DNA of 64,000 nucleotides from Pomphorhynchus laevis. Lineage: Eukaryota; Acanthocephala; Palaeacanthocephala; Echinorhynchida; Pomphorhynchidae. Made by a program: the position numbers and the translations under genes. The notes below the pieces were generated by a model, which saw only the letters and a program-made list of their open reading frames with translations, ran no database searches and was not told the origin of the DNA. Positions 23,801 through 34,400 of this stretch are shown one piece after another. Position 1 is the first letter of the stretch. Every line of letters starts with the position of its first letter. The DNA lies in contig WNNJ02000977.1 in the NCBI GenBank assembly GCA_012934845.2, forward strand, positions 1 to 64,000, given 5' to 3'.

Positions 23801-24718
23801 ATTGGCTTTACGCTCGGCCGTGCTACCTCTCTGTGCATACGAAGATTTCGCTTCTGTTCAGATAATATAAGATTCTCCTCGCTGTTGAGTTGTCGGGTAA
23901 ATGATTACAGCATACCGGATGTTCCTTAAATGGAAAATGGAAACATCTTTACCCGCTATGAGACTTAAATTTTGAGCTTTTTTATATATAAATTGAATTT
24001 TCAAAAAATCTAATCATTGGGTCAAACAAACACTAAACAAAAATACAGTATTTGTAGCTAAGACTCAATAACATAAATATAAAATTTCTAAGGCTGGTGA
24101 AAATGAAATAAGAACGTTAGGTTTATATGCCTCGGCATATTTATTCCAAATTTATACGTAAAGGTACATCTTAGATATATTTTGTGGTCAAAAACAATTA
24201 TTCTGATGTGAAGCAACTGAAAAACACGTTTCTGAATTCGATGTTGCAAAAGTAAGTAAACAACGTTTTTAAATTTTGTCTTATATATCTTTAATACAAA
24301 AGCAAACTCACTTGGCTTTCTGCTTCAAATCCTTTTCCATTTTTGATCTAAATTCTGGCATTAATGCTTGCAAAATATTTTTGACCTGTTCGCGATCCTT
24401 TTCCTGAGCTTCCACGCCTGATGGATTATCAAAATGGAAATTTACAGTACTTTCGTCCGATGAACGAACAATTTGCAGCTGTTTCTTAATTTTAAATTCA
24501 GGTGATATTCGTTGCACTATTTAAGATAAGATAAAATTTAAAAATCTAAAGCTGTCAATTCCGGTACCTTTTATTGCACCATACGGGATGGAACATCGCT
24601 CCTTTGGATTATCGTCATCTGTCCATTCTAATGAATCTAACAGTAGTCGCAAAGTACCAGATCGCTTTTTGTGCTTGACATGATTTACTTCAAGTCGTAC
24701 TAGATCGTTACTTTTCAT
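14890..24718 (-). CDS. GTF2H1: TFIIH subunit p62 (general transcription factor IIH subunit 1)
   Basis: p62 is a core subunit of TFIIH, acting in RNA polymerase II initiation and nucleotide excision repair. Minus-strand exons, in order: 24718-24568, 24516-24312 (together the N-terminal PH domain, with ISPEFKIKKQLQIV and NFHFDNPSG), 19541-19447 and 19143-18991 (BSD-type segments: QLFKDLV..EEFW, SEEEFWSNFFRSRYL), 19396-19337, 19290-19197 (YNLSTDVIECIFRVYPE), 17623-17598, 17550-17410 (SLIKRFNFHS), 16092-15940, 15887-about 15838, 15319-15163 (VKELLRHFWHCFP), 15109-15011 and 14967-14890 with the stop. Phases fit except between 24312 and 19541, where one small exon seems to be missing from my model. 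That 4.8-kb intron is packed with retroelements. The 17623-17598 exon is only 26 bp, and the donor near 15838 is weak. The central part is divergent from vertebrate p62. Confidence 0.85.
15508..15587. repeat. Two-copy direct repeat in GTF2H1 upstream intron
   Basis: A 33-36-bp unit containing GCCAGTATCGAATATTA occurs twice about 45 bp apart, at 15508-15543 and 15553-15587. No element is recognised around it. Confidence 0.7.
16300..17250 (+). mobile_element. Decayed LINE reverse transcriptase in a GTF2H1 intron
   Basis: A broken plus-strand frame shows VPQGGPI...FSIFITDLAKYL (about 16335-16410), the RT motif B region. A degraded FSDDLL-like motif C follows near 16440-16460. The rest is riddled with stops. 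It lies antisense to the host gene, in the intron between exons 17410 and 16092. Confidence 0.5.
18362..18740 (+). mobile_element. LINE C-terminal fragment with a head-to-head inverted duplicate
   Basis: From about 18466 the plus strand encodes RLRWFGHVARKEDDHW, the C-terminus of an RLRWLGH-type LINE RT, down to ATTTPL near 18690. The preceding 100 bp repeat the same segment in the opposite orientation. The arms at 18431-18459 and 18466-18494 are perfect over 29 bp. The similarity continues, with mismatches, out to about 18365 and 18580. Confidence 0.75.
18431..18494. repeat. 29-bp perfect palindrome, 6-nt spacer
   Basis: These are the inner arms of the inverted LINE duplication, with the spacer GAAAAA at 18460-18465. 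The perfect core inside a more diverged inverted repeat suggests later correction of one arm by the other, or slow decay of the stem. Confidence 0.95.
19884..20270 (+). mobile_element. Naiad 3' end, complete tail
   Basis: The copy starts at the stop-codon region of the Naiad RT and runs through the whole 3' region to the conserved terminus containing TACGTAGACT. It lies in the 4.8-kb intron of GTF2H1, antisense to the gene. It has the best-preserved pseudoknot module in the window. Confidence 0.75.
19972..20041 (+). ncRNA. Pseudoknot module, best-preserved copy
   Basis: Stem 1 is GGCCCC (19972-19977) with GGGGCC (20003-20008). Stem 2 is CTGCTATG (19979-19986) with CATAGCAG (20021-20028). All 14 pairs are Watson-Crick. 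Loops are 1, 16 and 12 nt long. CTGATGA follows at 20035-20041. The copy at 740-796 differs by a wobble in stem 1 only. Confidence 0.65.
20340..20510 (+). mobile_element. tRNA-derived SINE
   Basis: A box A-like TAGCCGGATGG (20345-20355) and a box B-like GGTTCAAACCT (20389-20399) have tRNA-like spacing. The cloverleaf is not closed: the anticodon stem does not pair. About 100 bp of unrelated body follow, ending in an A/T-rich tail. That is the layout of a SINE, not a functional tRNA gene. Confidence 0.6.
21150..21515 (+). mobile_element. Penelope-like reverse transcriptase fragment
   Basis: Two overlapping frames (21153-21410 and 21317-21514) together carry a YLIPKIKKKP..KPI segment and a KLAKIINRLL..I....TFLRDN segment. 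These correspond to the finger region of Penelope-like RTs (YGLPKIHK...RPI...LSKFLN). One frameshift separates them. It is an old fragment in the GTF2H1 intron. Confidence 0.6.
22030..23420 (-). mobile_element. Decayed RLRWLGH-type LINE
   Basis: On the minus strand, in order: an RT motif A/B region near 23070-22850 (EVIKEYKVPHYF; VGLPQDYPLSRLL, degenerate for GVRQGCPLSPLL), a motif C region near 22800 (FNTDDMQ for FADD), then YIGGLFSSIG and DIEPRI. The C-terminal tail at 22040-22330 matches 11700-11990. Several frameshifts are present. It lies in sense with GTF2H1, in its large intron. Confidence 0.65.
23450..23880 (+). mobile_element. C-terminal fragment of the RT/restriction-like-endonuclease element
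   Basis: The peptide FEDNENRKRSKYEERTVDVE (about 23590-23650) followed by SGGLG matches residues 740-775 of the protein encoded at 49851-52337. Downstream, broken sequence near 23820 resembles the family's terminal LCIRR motif. It is a third copy of that element in the window, truncated and frameshifted. Confidence 0.6.
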
Positions 24719-25100
24719 CTTATATTAAATAGGAACAGAGTCGAAAATAATCTAAAAATCGATTTTATTGACAATTTTACTCGTTTGAACATTTTAAACG
24801 ACATATTTATTAGTTACATTATAGCAACTGCCTCCACTCCATGTTGAATATCGAATCCTAGTTGAGCTGGTGTCAGTTTCACAGCGAGACAGGTGGCCTT
24901 CGCAACAAGTCTGCGTAGTGTGCAACATACGGCTAAAAGTCTGACACCTCATCCCTTCTTAGATAGTGCACGCAGCGATGCACCGTATAAGACTAGTCTC
25001 ACAGCTGTAGAGACAGTTTTTCTTCTGGTGACCGATATTTATTGATTGATCATAATCGATTGCAATCACTTTGATGTAATTGTTGTAATTACTTGAACAA
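24719..25100. other. Upstream flank of GTF2H1; GC-richer patch
   Basis: The first exon's ATG is at 24718. The segment 24835-25030 is clearly richer in G+C than its surroundings and may hold the 5' untranslated region or core promoter. No TATA box or named site can be called. Confidence 0.3.
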
Positions 25101-25104
25101 AACT

Positions 25105-25370
25105 AAAAGTTATTGATCAGAATAAAAAATTTTATTATCATTTACAGACTTAGCCATAAGGCTTTAAGCCGATTACACACGGCAGAAATAAATATGAAAC
25201 TTAACTCGCTCCATTAGTACATAACTAATAAATTAATCAATAAACAATCAATTTGTAAATTTTAATCTTTTTTGCCGTTTATTTCCAAACTCAAAAGTTT
25301 TTGATTCGAATAAAAGTTATTATCATGTACAGACTTAACCTTAAAATTTAAAGCCAATCACACAAATGTG
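25105..25370. repeat. Diverged duplicate about 185 bp apart
   Basis: Segments at about 25105-25190 and 25290-25370 share a run containing TTATTATCA and TACAGACTTA, followed by CAATCACACA-like sequence. No mobile element is identified. Confidence 0.55.
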
Positions 25371-25379
25371 TAAGTTAGA

Positions 25380-25560
25380 ATTGAAGACACCTCAGCCTTG
25401 TAATATATCAAACATCGGACTATGTTCTTCAAGCGAGGAAATTGGTGACAGAAGCGATATCGTCCGGCAAACTATTCCAGACATTTACTGCCCGTTCACT
25501 GTCTCTAAATTTTTGGCAGTTAAACCGACATTTTTTTACAGCATCTTACAATGACCTCAC
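25380..25560 (-). mobile_element. CR1-like LINE C-terminal remnant
   Basis: On the minus strand, FRDSERAVNVWNSLPDDIAS (about 25515-25456) is the F..R.VN.WN.LP..I typical of the end of CR1-group RT proteins. Stops follow at once. Only this tail is preserved. Confidence 0.6.
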
Positions 25561-25584
25561 ATAATAGAAATATAACTACACCAG

Positions 25585-26100
25585 CAGGAAAACCATCAGC
25601 AGCATACACATTTCGCCATAGTGCAATTAAATCAAGAAAAGATAGCGATACCTCAATTGACATAATTTTCAAGCATCTTAATCTTGAAATTTAGAAGTAT
25701 CTAGCCTTATTAATGCCTTATTTAATGACCATTTAAACATTCCCTTTACTGTTCGAAAGTTATATAAGACAATTAACCATTTAGCGTGCAATATAGGTGC
25801 TGTAGCGGCCATTTGTGCACCGAGTAAATTAAAACAATCATATTTATTTTAATGCTATTTGAAAGGTGGTCACAGTACAGCATATTCAAATGCCCTCGCA
25901 ATTAATGTCCTCGAAATATAATTACATCCGCCGGAAAACCATCAGCTGGATGCACAATTTTCCATAGTGCAATCAAATCAAGAAAGGATAGAGATACCAC
26001 ATTGACATGATTTTCAAGTACTTTAATCTTGCGGAAATTGGAGCGAAGAATAATGAAATATGACGAAGATTTCAACCGATAAATAAATAAGAACAACAAA
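25585..26100. repeat. Duplicated segment, two diverged copies
   Basis: About 110 bp at 25585-25695 recur at 25920-26040, in the same orientation. On the minus strand the second copy is open for 65 codons (26099-25902; KVLENHVNVVSLSFLDLIAL) and the first is broken. It could be a coding repeat from an unrecognised gene or element. I cannot name it. Confidence 0.45.
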
Positions 26101-26515
26101 GTTTAAAACAAATAAGTAAATTTTGGAAAATGTCTGTAAAACAATATCACCTGATAATTTAAAACGTAAAGAATGCCGCCATTTATATTGAAGTGTATGC
26201 CAGTGATCTATTATTTTCCGTTTTACAAATCTCCCAACATGTTATACTATAAACCAGTACCCACTAAACTTGCATAGCGAAATTATGGGCTTAATTGTTC
26301 TGTGATTACGTTCTATCACGGCGTTTCTTCTTGTTTTGTATTTGTGCACCCCAACAGAAACACAATTTTCTTAAATTGTGTTTCTTAAACTGAAGATCGG
26401 AAAAAAAACTGCGCTATCAGATAATATCAGACAAACAAGATTACATTCGAGGTAAAATCAATTTGTTTTTGGCGAAGCATACCTAGAGTAAAAATCAAAA
26501 AAAATAATGTTATTG

Positions 26516-26555
26516 ATATTTCGGCAGGACAAGCAGCCCTTTTCAATCTGATATA
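26516..26555 (-). ncRNA. Degenerate hammerhead-like motif of a Penelope element
   Basis: The sense strand reads CAGATTGAAAAGGGCTGC, then a short loop, then CCTGCCGAAATATC. The TTGA...GAAA arrangement with a short stem II is the minimal hammerhead layout known from canonical Penelope-like elements. The first core residues are substituted, so activity is unlikely. Confidence 0.4.
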
Positions 26556-27060
26556 AAAACAGATGATTAAATAACAAATAAATGTATAGATAAATAACTA
26601 TATTGTGGATTGATGTGACTCAGGATCCCGGGTTCGTCTTTTCCGTAGTTTGAAACCTACGGAATAGACAAACCTACGGTCGAAACCTACGGTTGAAATT
26701 TCACCTCCCTGGGGATTTTGTTATTAGTAGATCTGATATCGCCATGAGGTGATTTTATTTGACATTCTGATTTATTCCCCTCCATTCTGATGGCGTTATA
26801 TATTAGTAATGCTTCTTTTATTGGACGGCAGTTTAACGTTTCTTCTTTCAGTAATACTCTACTGTTGTCAAAGTCAATTTTATGACCTGTAGAAGTGAAA
26901 TGGTTGAATAACGCGGATGAAATGTATTTTCCTTTTAGATTGTATTTATGCTGACCTATTCGTATTGTTAGGCCTTGCCTAGTCTGACAAATATACATAT
27001 TGCTGCAATCTCAACAGGGAATTTTGTAAACCACTATGAGCGTACGCTGTTTCGGTTTGA
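26516..27060 (-). mobile_element. Canonical Penelope-like element, GIY-YIG endonuclease end
   Basis: Minus-strand residues VVYKIPC.DCSNMYICQTRQ (about 27047-26982) align to the GIY-YIG start, normally VYIGQT. RIGQHK, FNHF.STGHKIDFDN and KEALLIY follow in the usual order (frame 26998-26687). The catalytic-motif Gly is Cys and a stop precedes it, so it is dead. A CCTACGG-containing short repeat and a hammerhead-like motif lie downstream, at the element's 3' end. Confidence 0.7.
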
Positions 27061-28476
27061 TTTTTTACAAACCACTTAATTTAGGACCGCTTTTGTGGTC
27101 CTTTTATTTGGATATATTTTATTATATTTTTTTATTATTTGTTTTGCTAAGCAGTGATTGAATCACATGTATGACGTTGCCACTAGAAAACGTCAGAAAG
27201 TATAGAAAAATACTTTCCATCAGTATTTTTCTTGTAGAATAATACTGCTAACAAACTTTGACGCATCGTAACGGAAACGAAAGAAAAAATATCAATAAAA
27301 AAGCTCAAATTAATAATAAATATAAAAATCTATAAATATAAATAGCTCAAAATCATATTGTTCAACATTAAGACAGACCATCTTTGCAATAATGAACAAT
27401 CGTCTGCTTCCAAAATTATTCATATCATGAAGTTACTAGATGAGGCACGTGCTAGCAGAATTTTCGTTATTAGAGATTTCGAACACCACGTTACTCGTGG
27501 AGCACGCGCCGCAGTGTCAAAAAATCAGCTTTGTTTAGATGAAAATAAACGTATCACCACTCGACATGCATATGATCATCCCTAAATAACAAGCATAGTA
27601 CATATAACCGCTTTCTGATTAACATTTCGGTCGTACCCTTTGTCCGGACTATGCTGTTTAGTCGTTAACAGTTTCAACAACTAAGAACGGATTTTGAATA
27701 GATAATAACACATGTTGGAAGGCTTGCATTTGATGTCAAGGTTTATACATCTAGCAACAGCTTCTTGTTCGCTAAGTTGATATAAAAAAATCATCGGCTT
27801 TAGGGAACCAAGCCTCATCATCAACAATGCGTTCAGCAATTTCCGAAGAAACACCCTACACAATATTGCTAGCATCCCACCAAACAATACAGTCATCATT
27901 AAAATTTACTTTACAAGCACATTTACTGGATTACTAACAATAACTTGACTAACAATAAGGTTAACAACCTGGTAGCATCGTCGTCGATATTATCATCTCA
28001 GTCTGTGCCCTATAAAAGCTACATTATATAATCCATTTTAAAGCTACAGTTTTTGAAGGGTATTTTAATAATTTAAATTTCGGCACTCTTGTTTGTTCTT
28101 AAATAACGTGGGCTAAGATTTTTTATATTTATATCGATAAACAAAAAATATATTTGATTTTAAATTACGTGGAATTGTGGGGTAAATGAATGAGCACATT
28201 TCCAATTAAAATAGTCTCAATATAGGTTTGCATTTGTACATTTAGTATACAAATGATGACTGTGTTTTTACATCTAGCGATAGCTTCTTGTTCGCTAAGA
28301 AAACTATGCGAATTGCGCTACAGGAAGTATTTTGGCGGCTATTTGTTGTACCGCATCAATGAGAGAGGCAATAAAGAACTAGACACACTTGTTCACGTTT
28401 GATAATTTGTTAAAATTTAAAAAAATAACAGTTATTACATAAAGCAAACATTTTTTAAAAATGATGTACAACTTAG
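27061..28476. other. Spacer downstream of RPA1; no confident gene
   Basis: A 75-codon plus-strand frame (27358-27585) and a 72-codon minus-strand frame (27899-27681) have no recognised domain. A 35-bp segment containing CTTCTTGTTCGCTAAG recurs at about 27750-27780 and 28262-28300, so part of the region is locally duplicated. Confidence 0.4.
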
Positions 28477-31400
28477 TTATTTCATCAATTCGGAAAACAA
28501 ATGTTTCCCATAGGCGGCGTAATTCACAGGTATCACCGATAAACACGTGAGTTTTACACGTCGTTCATCCTAAAAACACAAAAAGTCTTACAAAATATGA
28601 TAAGTTTTGTATATTTACATTGTATGTTTCTAGCTTCGATCGCAGACGCATTACATATTCAGAAAAATTCATTGACAGCAATCTGTCGTCGTATTCACTC
28701 CCGCCCTTAACAATCGCAAATTTAGAATTTGCTAGCCTTTTAATAATTAGTAGTTTCGGAGAATAAAAACCGAAAACACTAGATTTTTTATGAGTCAACA
28801 TTTGACTCTACTTATTGGTTTACCAACAACCTGACGAGAGAAGAATCAATTGAATATTTAACTTCCAAATATTACTACGAAGTAATCGTTTGCATTTTGA
28901 ATTGTTCGCTATACTTCAATTGTTTACAGCGTCTTTGTAATATGTCAAAGTAAATATGCGTCTATATAAAAGACCCTATTAAGCGTATATGCAAATATGT
29001 GATATATTTCATTTAAAGATTATTTTCCTAGAGTAAATTATTTATCAATTTTTACAATTGATATAAAAATTGATCGCTGGTTTAAACAAGCGATTGATTT
29101 ATAATTGAGTTTCATTCTACTGAAAGAAACTCTACTGCAATAACTGAATAAATAAATGATTAGGTAACTGAGCCTAATAAAAAAAGGTAACTGAGCCTAA
29201 TAAAAATAAGGTAACTGAGCCTAATGAAAATAAGGTAACTGAGCCTAATAAAAATATAATAGGGACTCTCAATGGGTAATTGTCTCACTCCAATAACTGA
29301 AACTCTACTGCAATAACTGAATAAGTAACTGGTTAGGTAACTGAGCCCAATAAAAATAAGGTAACTGAGCCTAATAAAAATAAAATATGGACTAACAATA
29401 GGGAATTGTCTCGTCCCAATCCTGGTGATCGTGTGTTTAAATAAACTTGAGAATACTTTTCTCTTACAATGAATTCCTCGCAGGAAATGTCGCACATTAT
29501 TTTCGCTACATCGCCGACGTGCTTATCGTGCATACGGCGAGTATATGCCGTCGTCAAACGTTAATCGATACTTTAAACACAATGGACCACAACCGTCGTA
29601 TGACTGCAGAATTAACGACCATCGGTGCTGATCGACACGTGCCATTCTTAAATATCTCGTTTGACAGAACAATGTAAATCAATACGAGTGGTATCAGCAG
29701 CCCACAAAGCTTAATCTTACGCTACATAAACAATCAACCCACCCATACAGTGTAAAGAGGGCTATCTACCATTACATGCTGCAAACAGCGCGCATGTGTA
29801 CTAGCAGTAATGAAGTAGCCGAAGATTAGTGACGGAAGATCGACTTGATGCTTAACGGAAGAGGCTACACGGACAGTGATCTTATAAATATGAAAACGAA
29901 AGGCTCTAATAGAGCACAGCTACCGCTGCAAAGGTCAGCTATCCTTAAGATCCCTTTTATAAGCGACGCTTTCACAAGCAAGGTGAATCAGTTAGCGAGA
30001 CGATACAGCCTTGATGTCCGCATAGTTCATGGGCATTCTAGAAACTAAGGAAAACGACTAATTCGCAGTCGCTTTTACGATGAGCCACCACCGTGCACGA
30101 GAGCATGTCCGATCTTTGACCACAAAAGCAGACAGCATAATGTTTCATTGTGCAACCAACGTAATGTAGTTTATTGAATGTTTTGTGATGAGTAAGCTGC
30201 TGTAGGTAAGAATGTTAGTTACATATAAGAAACACAACGTCCAGTTTCTGAACGGCTCAAGGAACCTTTAAGAGCAGCACGAAACCCTTCAGCGCCTTCT
30301 TACGCCAGCAATACATAGACCGTGCATTATTCACAAAAACATCCGAATGAGCAACCAAAGTGCACCGCAAAAAAATACTCTACCGAGCAGATAACGTTGT
30401 GTCGCGAAAAGTAATGGAGGCAATCTTAAATATCGGATGCAGATAGCGACAAGAGCATCAACAATAAAGACGAGCCGGTGGGCTTGCTTGATTCGATGCA
30501 ATGATAAATATTAATTATGTTAATGCATTTGTGACGATGTTTATATGTGTTTTATGTTTCAGATGAGCCACTGACGAAGCCGTCAGTAGCTCATCTGAGG
30601 CGAAAGCTTTTGCAATATAAAGAACAAACTAAACCTTTGATCTGTATAACTTTTACATCTTAACAACATGAAGCTGAGAGATAAGCAGACATTTAATTTT
30701 AGAAATAAAAAAAATTTATTTATTATAAAAATAATAAATAAAAATAATAAATCAAAATATCAAAATGCTACAAGATTTTATAATAAAAATTTAAAATGGA
30801 AGTCAATTTTTATGAATTTACTTTTACCAATAAAAATTGAAATTTAAAATAAAAATCAATTTTACGAATTGAATAATAAATAACAGACGTTGTATCAGAA
30901 TAAGAATTAGGGGTCATCAGGAGGAACTGCTATGCTATCAGGTTTTGGCCCCTATTGCTCTGTAAACCTTACAGAGCAATAACATAATTTTTTGTAAACC
31001 TTACAATAATGATTGGAAGTTTGCGTATCCAACAAATGAATATATTAATATAAATATATTAGTTTATTATTACAAAAATGGATACTGTTACGCTAGTATC
31101 AGATAGCCGAACGCATCTGATATAAATACAGATGCGTTCTTTAAATACACGCATTTGTGTATTTAAAGAACCATTGGACTGGTAAAGTAAAAATTTCGAA
31201 TAAACAATTTTGAAAATAAGAATTTCGTTAAAAAATCAGAAAATTAGTAACTTTCTGAAGATGCTAATAGAGGTTATCGAAATATCAAATAAAATTTTCA
31301 CATTTCTATGATGGAGCTTTAATAATTCTTTATTAATTATTGTATTATCCTTAAGAAAATAATCAAAATACCGTTTCTTTAAGAGATCCAAGTTGTTCCG

Positions 31401-34400
31401 CGCCAATACCAGTAATCTGTTCAGAAACATCATTAAAACACGTTATCCATCGATTTCCTACAAAATCCGCTATGTTCAGCTATTTTAAGATAGTAAAATA
31501 GCTGTTAAGAATGACGGATTCTATCATTCGTACCTGCAGAATGTATCGCCATTTGTAATCAGATGTTGCTTTATTGCACTTCTCGCAGCGATAAGTCCCG
31601 TCATTCTGATCAATAACTTTCTTATTACATTCCGCATTTGGACAGCTCTAAAATAGAGTAGTTTTATTTTAGTAGTTTTTTATTTCCCTAAAGCAAATAA
31701 CGGCAGATTAAAAATTTAAATAATAGCGACGTTATTTATGAATAAACCAAAAATATTTTAATATTATTGTTATAATATTATAATTAAAATATATTAATAT
31801 AATAAATATAAATATATTAATATAATCAGTGACCACTAATTTGCTTTGAAATTTCGATGTTCGAATTTTTAAGTTTCGAATATATTTTTGACAAAGTCAA
31901 TTATATATTTTCTTCGTATTAACAAAATTTAATCGCAAATAACAAATTTCAAATGCAAATAATATAGAAAATAAAATCAAAGGAATAAACTTGAACTTGT
32001 TTGTAAATGAAATATACGGAAATGCCTTTCAAATCTTGTTTTCAAATCATCCGGATTAAATTATTAGCATACTAATAATTGCATACAATTAATTGTGTGC
32101 AATTAATTACTAATTAATACATACAATTAATTGGGCTTCGTCATTTCTTTATTTCACTTTTGCGATATTCGACTCTGGTTAATGTAGATTAACCAGCGTC
32201 GAATAATTTATTTCTGATTCAAATGATATAAAAGACAAAACATTTTATTAAAAATAAAATTCATTATTTGATAATAAACAAGGAATAAGTTTGCATAAAT
32301 CGAATGAACAATTAAAGAATACGTTTAATACATCCATATTATAAAATGAAGATGATGTTGGCTAATAAATAAAATGTTTGGCAAACCTTGAATAAAAACA
32401 ATACGAGAATAAAGTACAACGAATACATCCGTGAAGGCATTTTGATATTTTTGTAAGCAATAATAGAAACGTATGTTGACGGGTGCTCAAACAATGCGAC
32501 CATGTTTAAAATAATTTCTAAAACACACAACGCGACTTCTAGTAGTGAAATTTATATCGTTATAATTGGCAAGACGGTACTATTCGCTAGTTCCTCGAAT
32601 AAAATTTAATTTAATTAAAAAAAAATAAAATTTAACAAATAACTATTAACTTTTACAAATTAACATTTTCCTTTTTTTAATTAATAAAAAAAAATTAATA
32701 ATTTAATTTCAATTATTAAAAAGTGATCTATTTTATTATTAACCATAATATATTTTATAATATAAAAATTTATAGCCCATTGATACATTCGATGTGTTTA
32801 TTAATCGTCCACGGCGTATAAACATCGAGAAAAAACAAGGGAATGTTAATCACGAATTTTCAACTATTTCAGTCCTTTTCAAGTGATACAATTAGTCCAA
32901 TAAAAATTTAAATTATAAATTTATAATTTATATTATAAATTTATATTTTAATATTATATAATATAAATATATAATATATCCTGATAAGTCAAGCTTTTTA
33001 TACTTTCAAGTCAAAAAACTTGAATTATTAAAACTTCAAGGATTTTCAAGTGAAAAAATTGAGTTAAAATAAAGGCAATTACATATTCACGATGATGACA
33101 GATTTGTTCTGTCAAAAAATTAAAAATAAATTCAATTTTATTTTACTGAATATTCCTTTCAATTCGATAACATTTAGAACAAGCAGATCCCATTCCAATT
33201 CAATTGCAATTTCTTTCGTTAAAATTGCTGATGGTTTATTGCAAAGTACGCAAACAGTCGTTTAGGCAAATAAAGATGTTTAGCCTTTTAATTCAATAAA
33301 ATTAAAAATCGGAAGGTTTCATTTAAAATATTATAGCACAATTATAAATTATACGTGGCATATTATATTTTATATTATTTATTTTATATATTTTATTTAT
33401 TATCTATTTTATTTTTGTATTTTTTAATTCTATAAATATATAGTATATGAAGCGTACTATATAAAGTTTATAGTATGAAGTATATTCTATACTATATATA
33501 AATACTATATTTAAAGCCTTTTAGAGCAAATAAAAATAAGTTTTTAGATCTTTGAATATAAACAATCGAATAATATTTTAAAGCCTTTGAACAGCATTTT
33601 CAATCGTCATTTTTCTTATAAATTTATCAAAAGATGGTAAACATAAGAGAAAGCAAAATCTTTTGTTTTGACAGAGCAATAATGAATATTACTGTAATGA
33701 CGTTAAAATTATAATTGAATAATAATAACTTACCTTGTAAAGAGCGTTTTCTTTTCTACTTCCGATAATTACACATTTTAAATTAAAGTAATCCGCTTGT
33801 TCGTCACTATTATCATTTTTATCAATCTGACCAAGATTCTTTAAAGCATTATAATCATTTATATCACTCTTAGGTTGAAATCCAAATCCTCCTGATGAAA
33901 GATCGACAATGCCTTCCAAATGGCCACCTTCACGATCATACCAGGATTTAAGCGCTCGACATTCCGGTACATCAGGAGATTCAGCAATTAATGTGTTGTT
34001 GATAACGGATAGTGATCTACCTATTTAACAAATATCAAAATAAAATGTTATATAATTACATTTAGTTACCAGAAAAATCAGTAACTCGCACTCCTTTTAA
34101 TGCTAAAATCTTCGGTTCAACTATTTCAAATTGTTCGGCCTGTAAAAATCAGTAGTGTGATTGAAATCAAACTTTAAAAGTTATAATTTGATTGGATGCG
34201 TCACTTTTTATGAATGAAAACATAAGGCGCAGATACATATACAATACTTAAATTATTTGTAAGAACCTAACAATCTAGATTTGTTTCTACGCATTTGATT
34301 GATGCATTACATAAACTGGATATTTGCGATTTATTATATTAAAAAATATTATGTGATATAAAAATATTTAAATTTTTCATTTACTAAGACAATTTTATTC

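Noticed and set aside
27681-27899. RPA1 exon (WWDASNIV-like similarity to the W..CF..SA segment)
   Set aside because: It lies downstream of the RPA1 stop, contains stops in the matching frame, and the true exon was found at 31479-31372.
29160-29400. CRISPR array
   Set aside because: Repeats are contiguous without unique spacers, and the host is a eukaryote.
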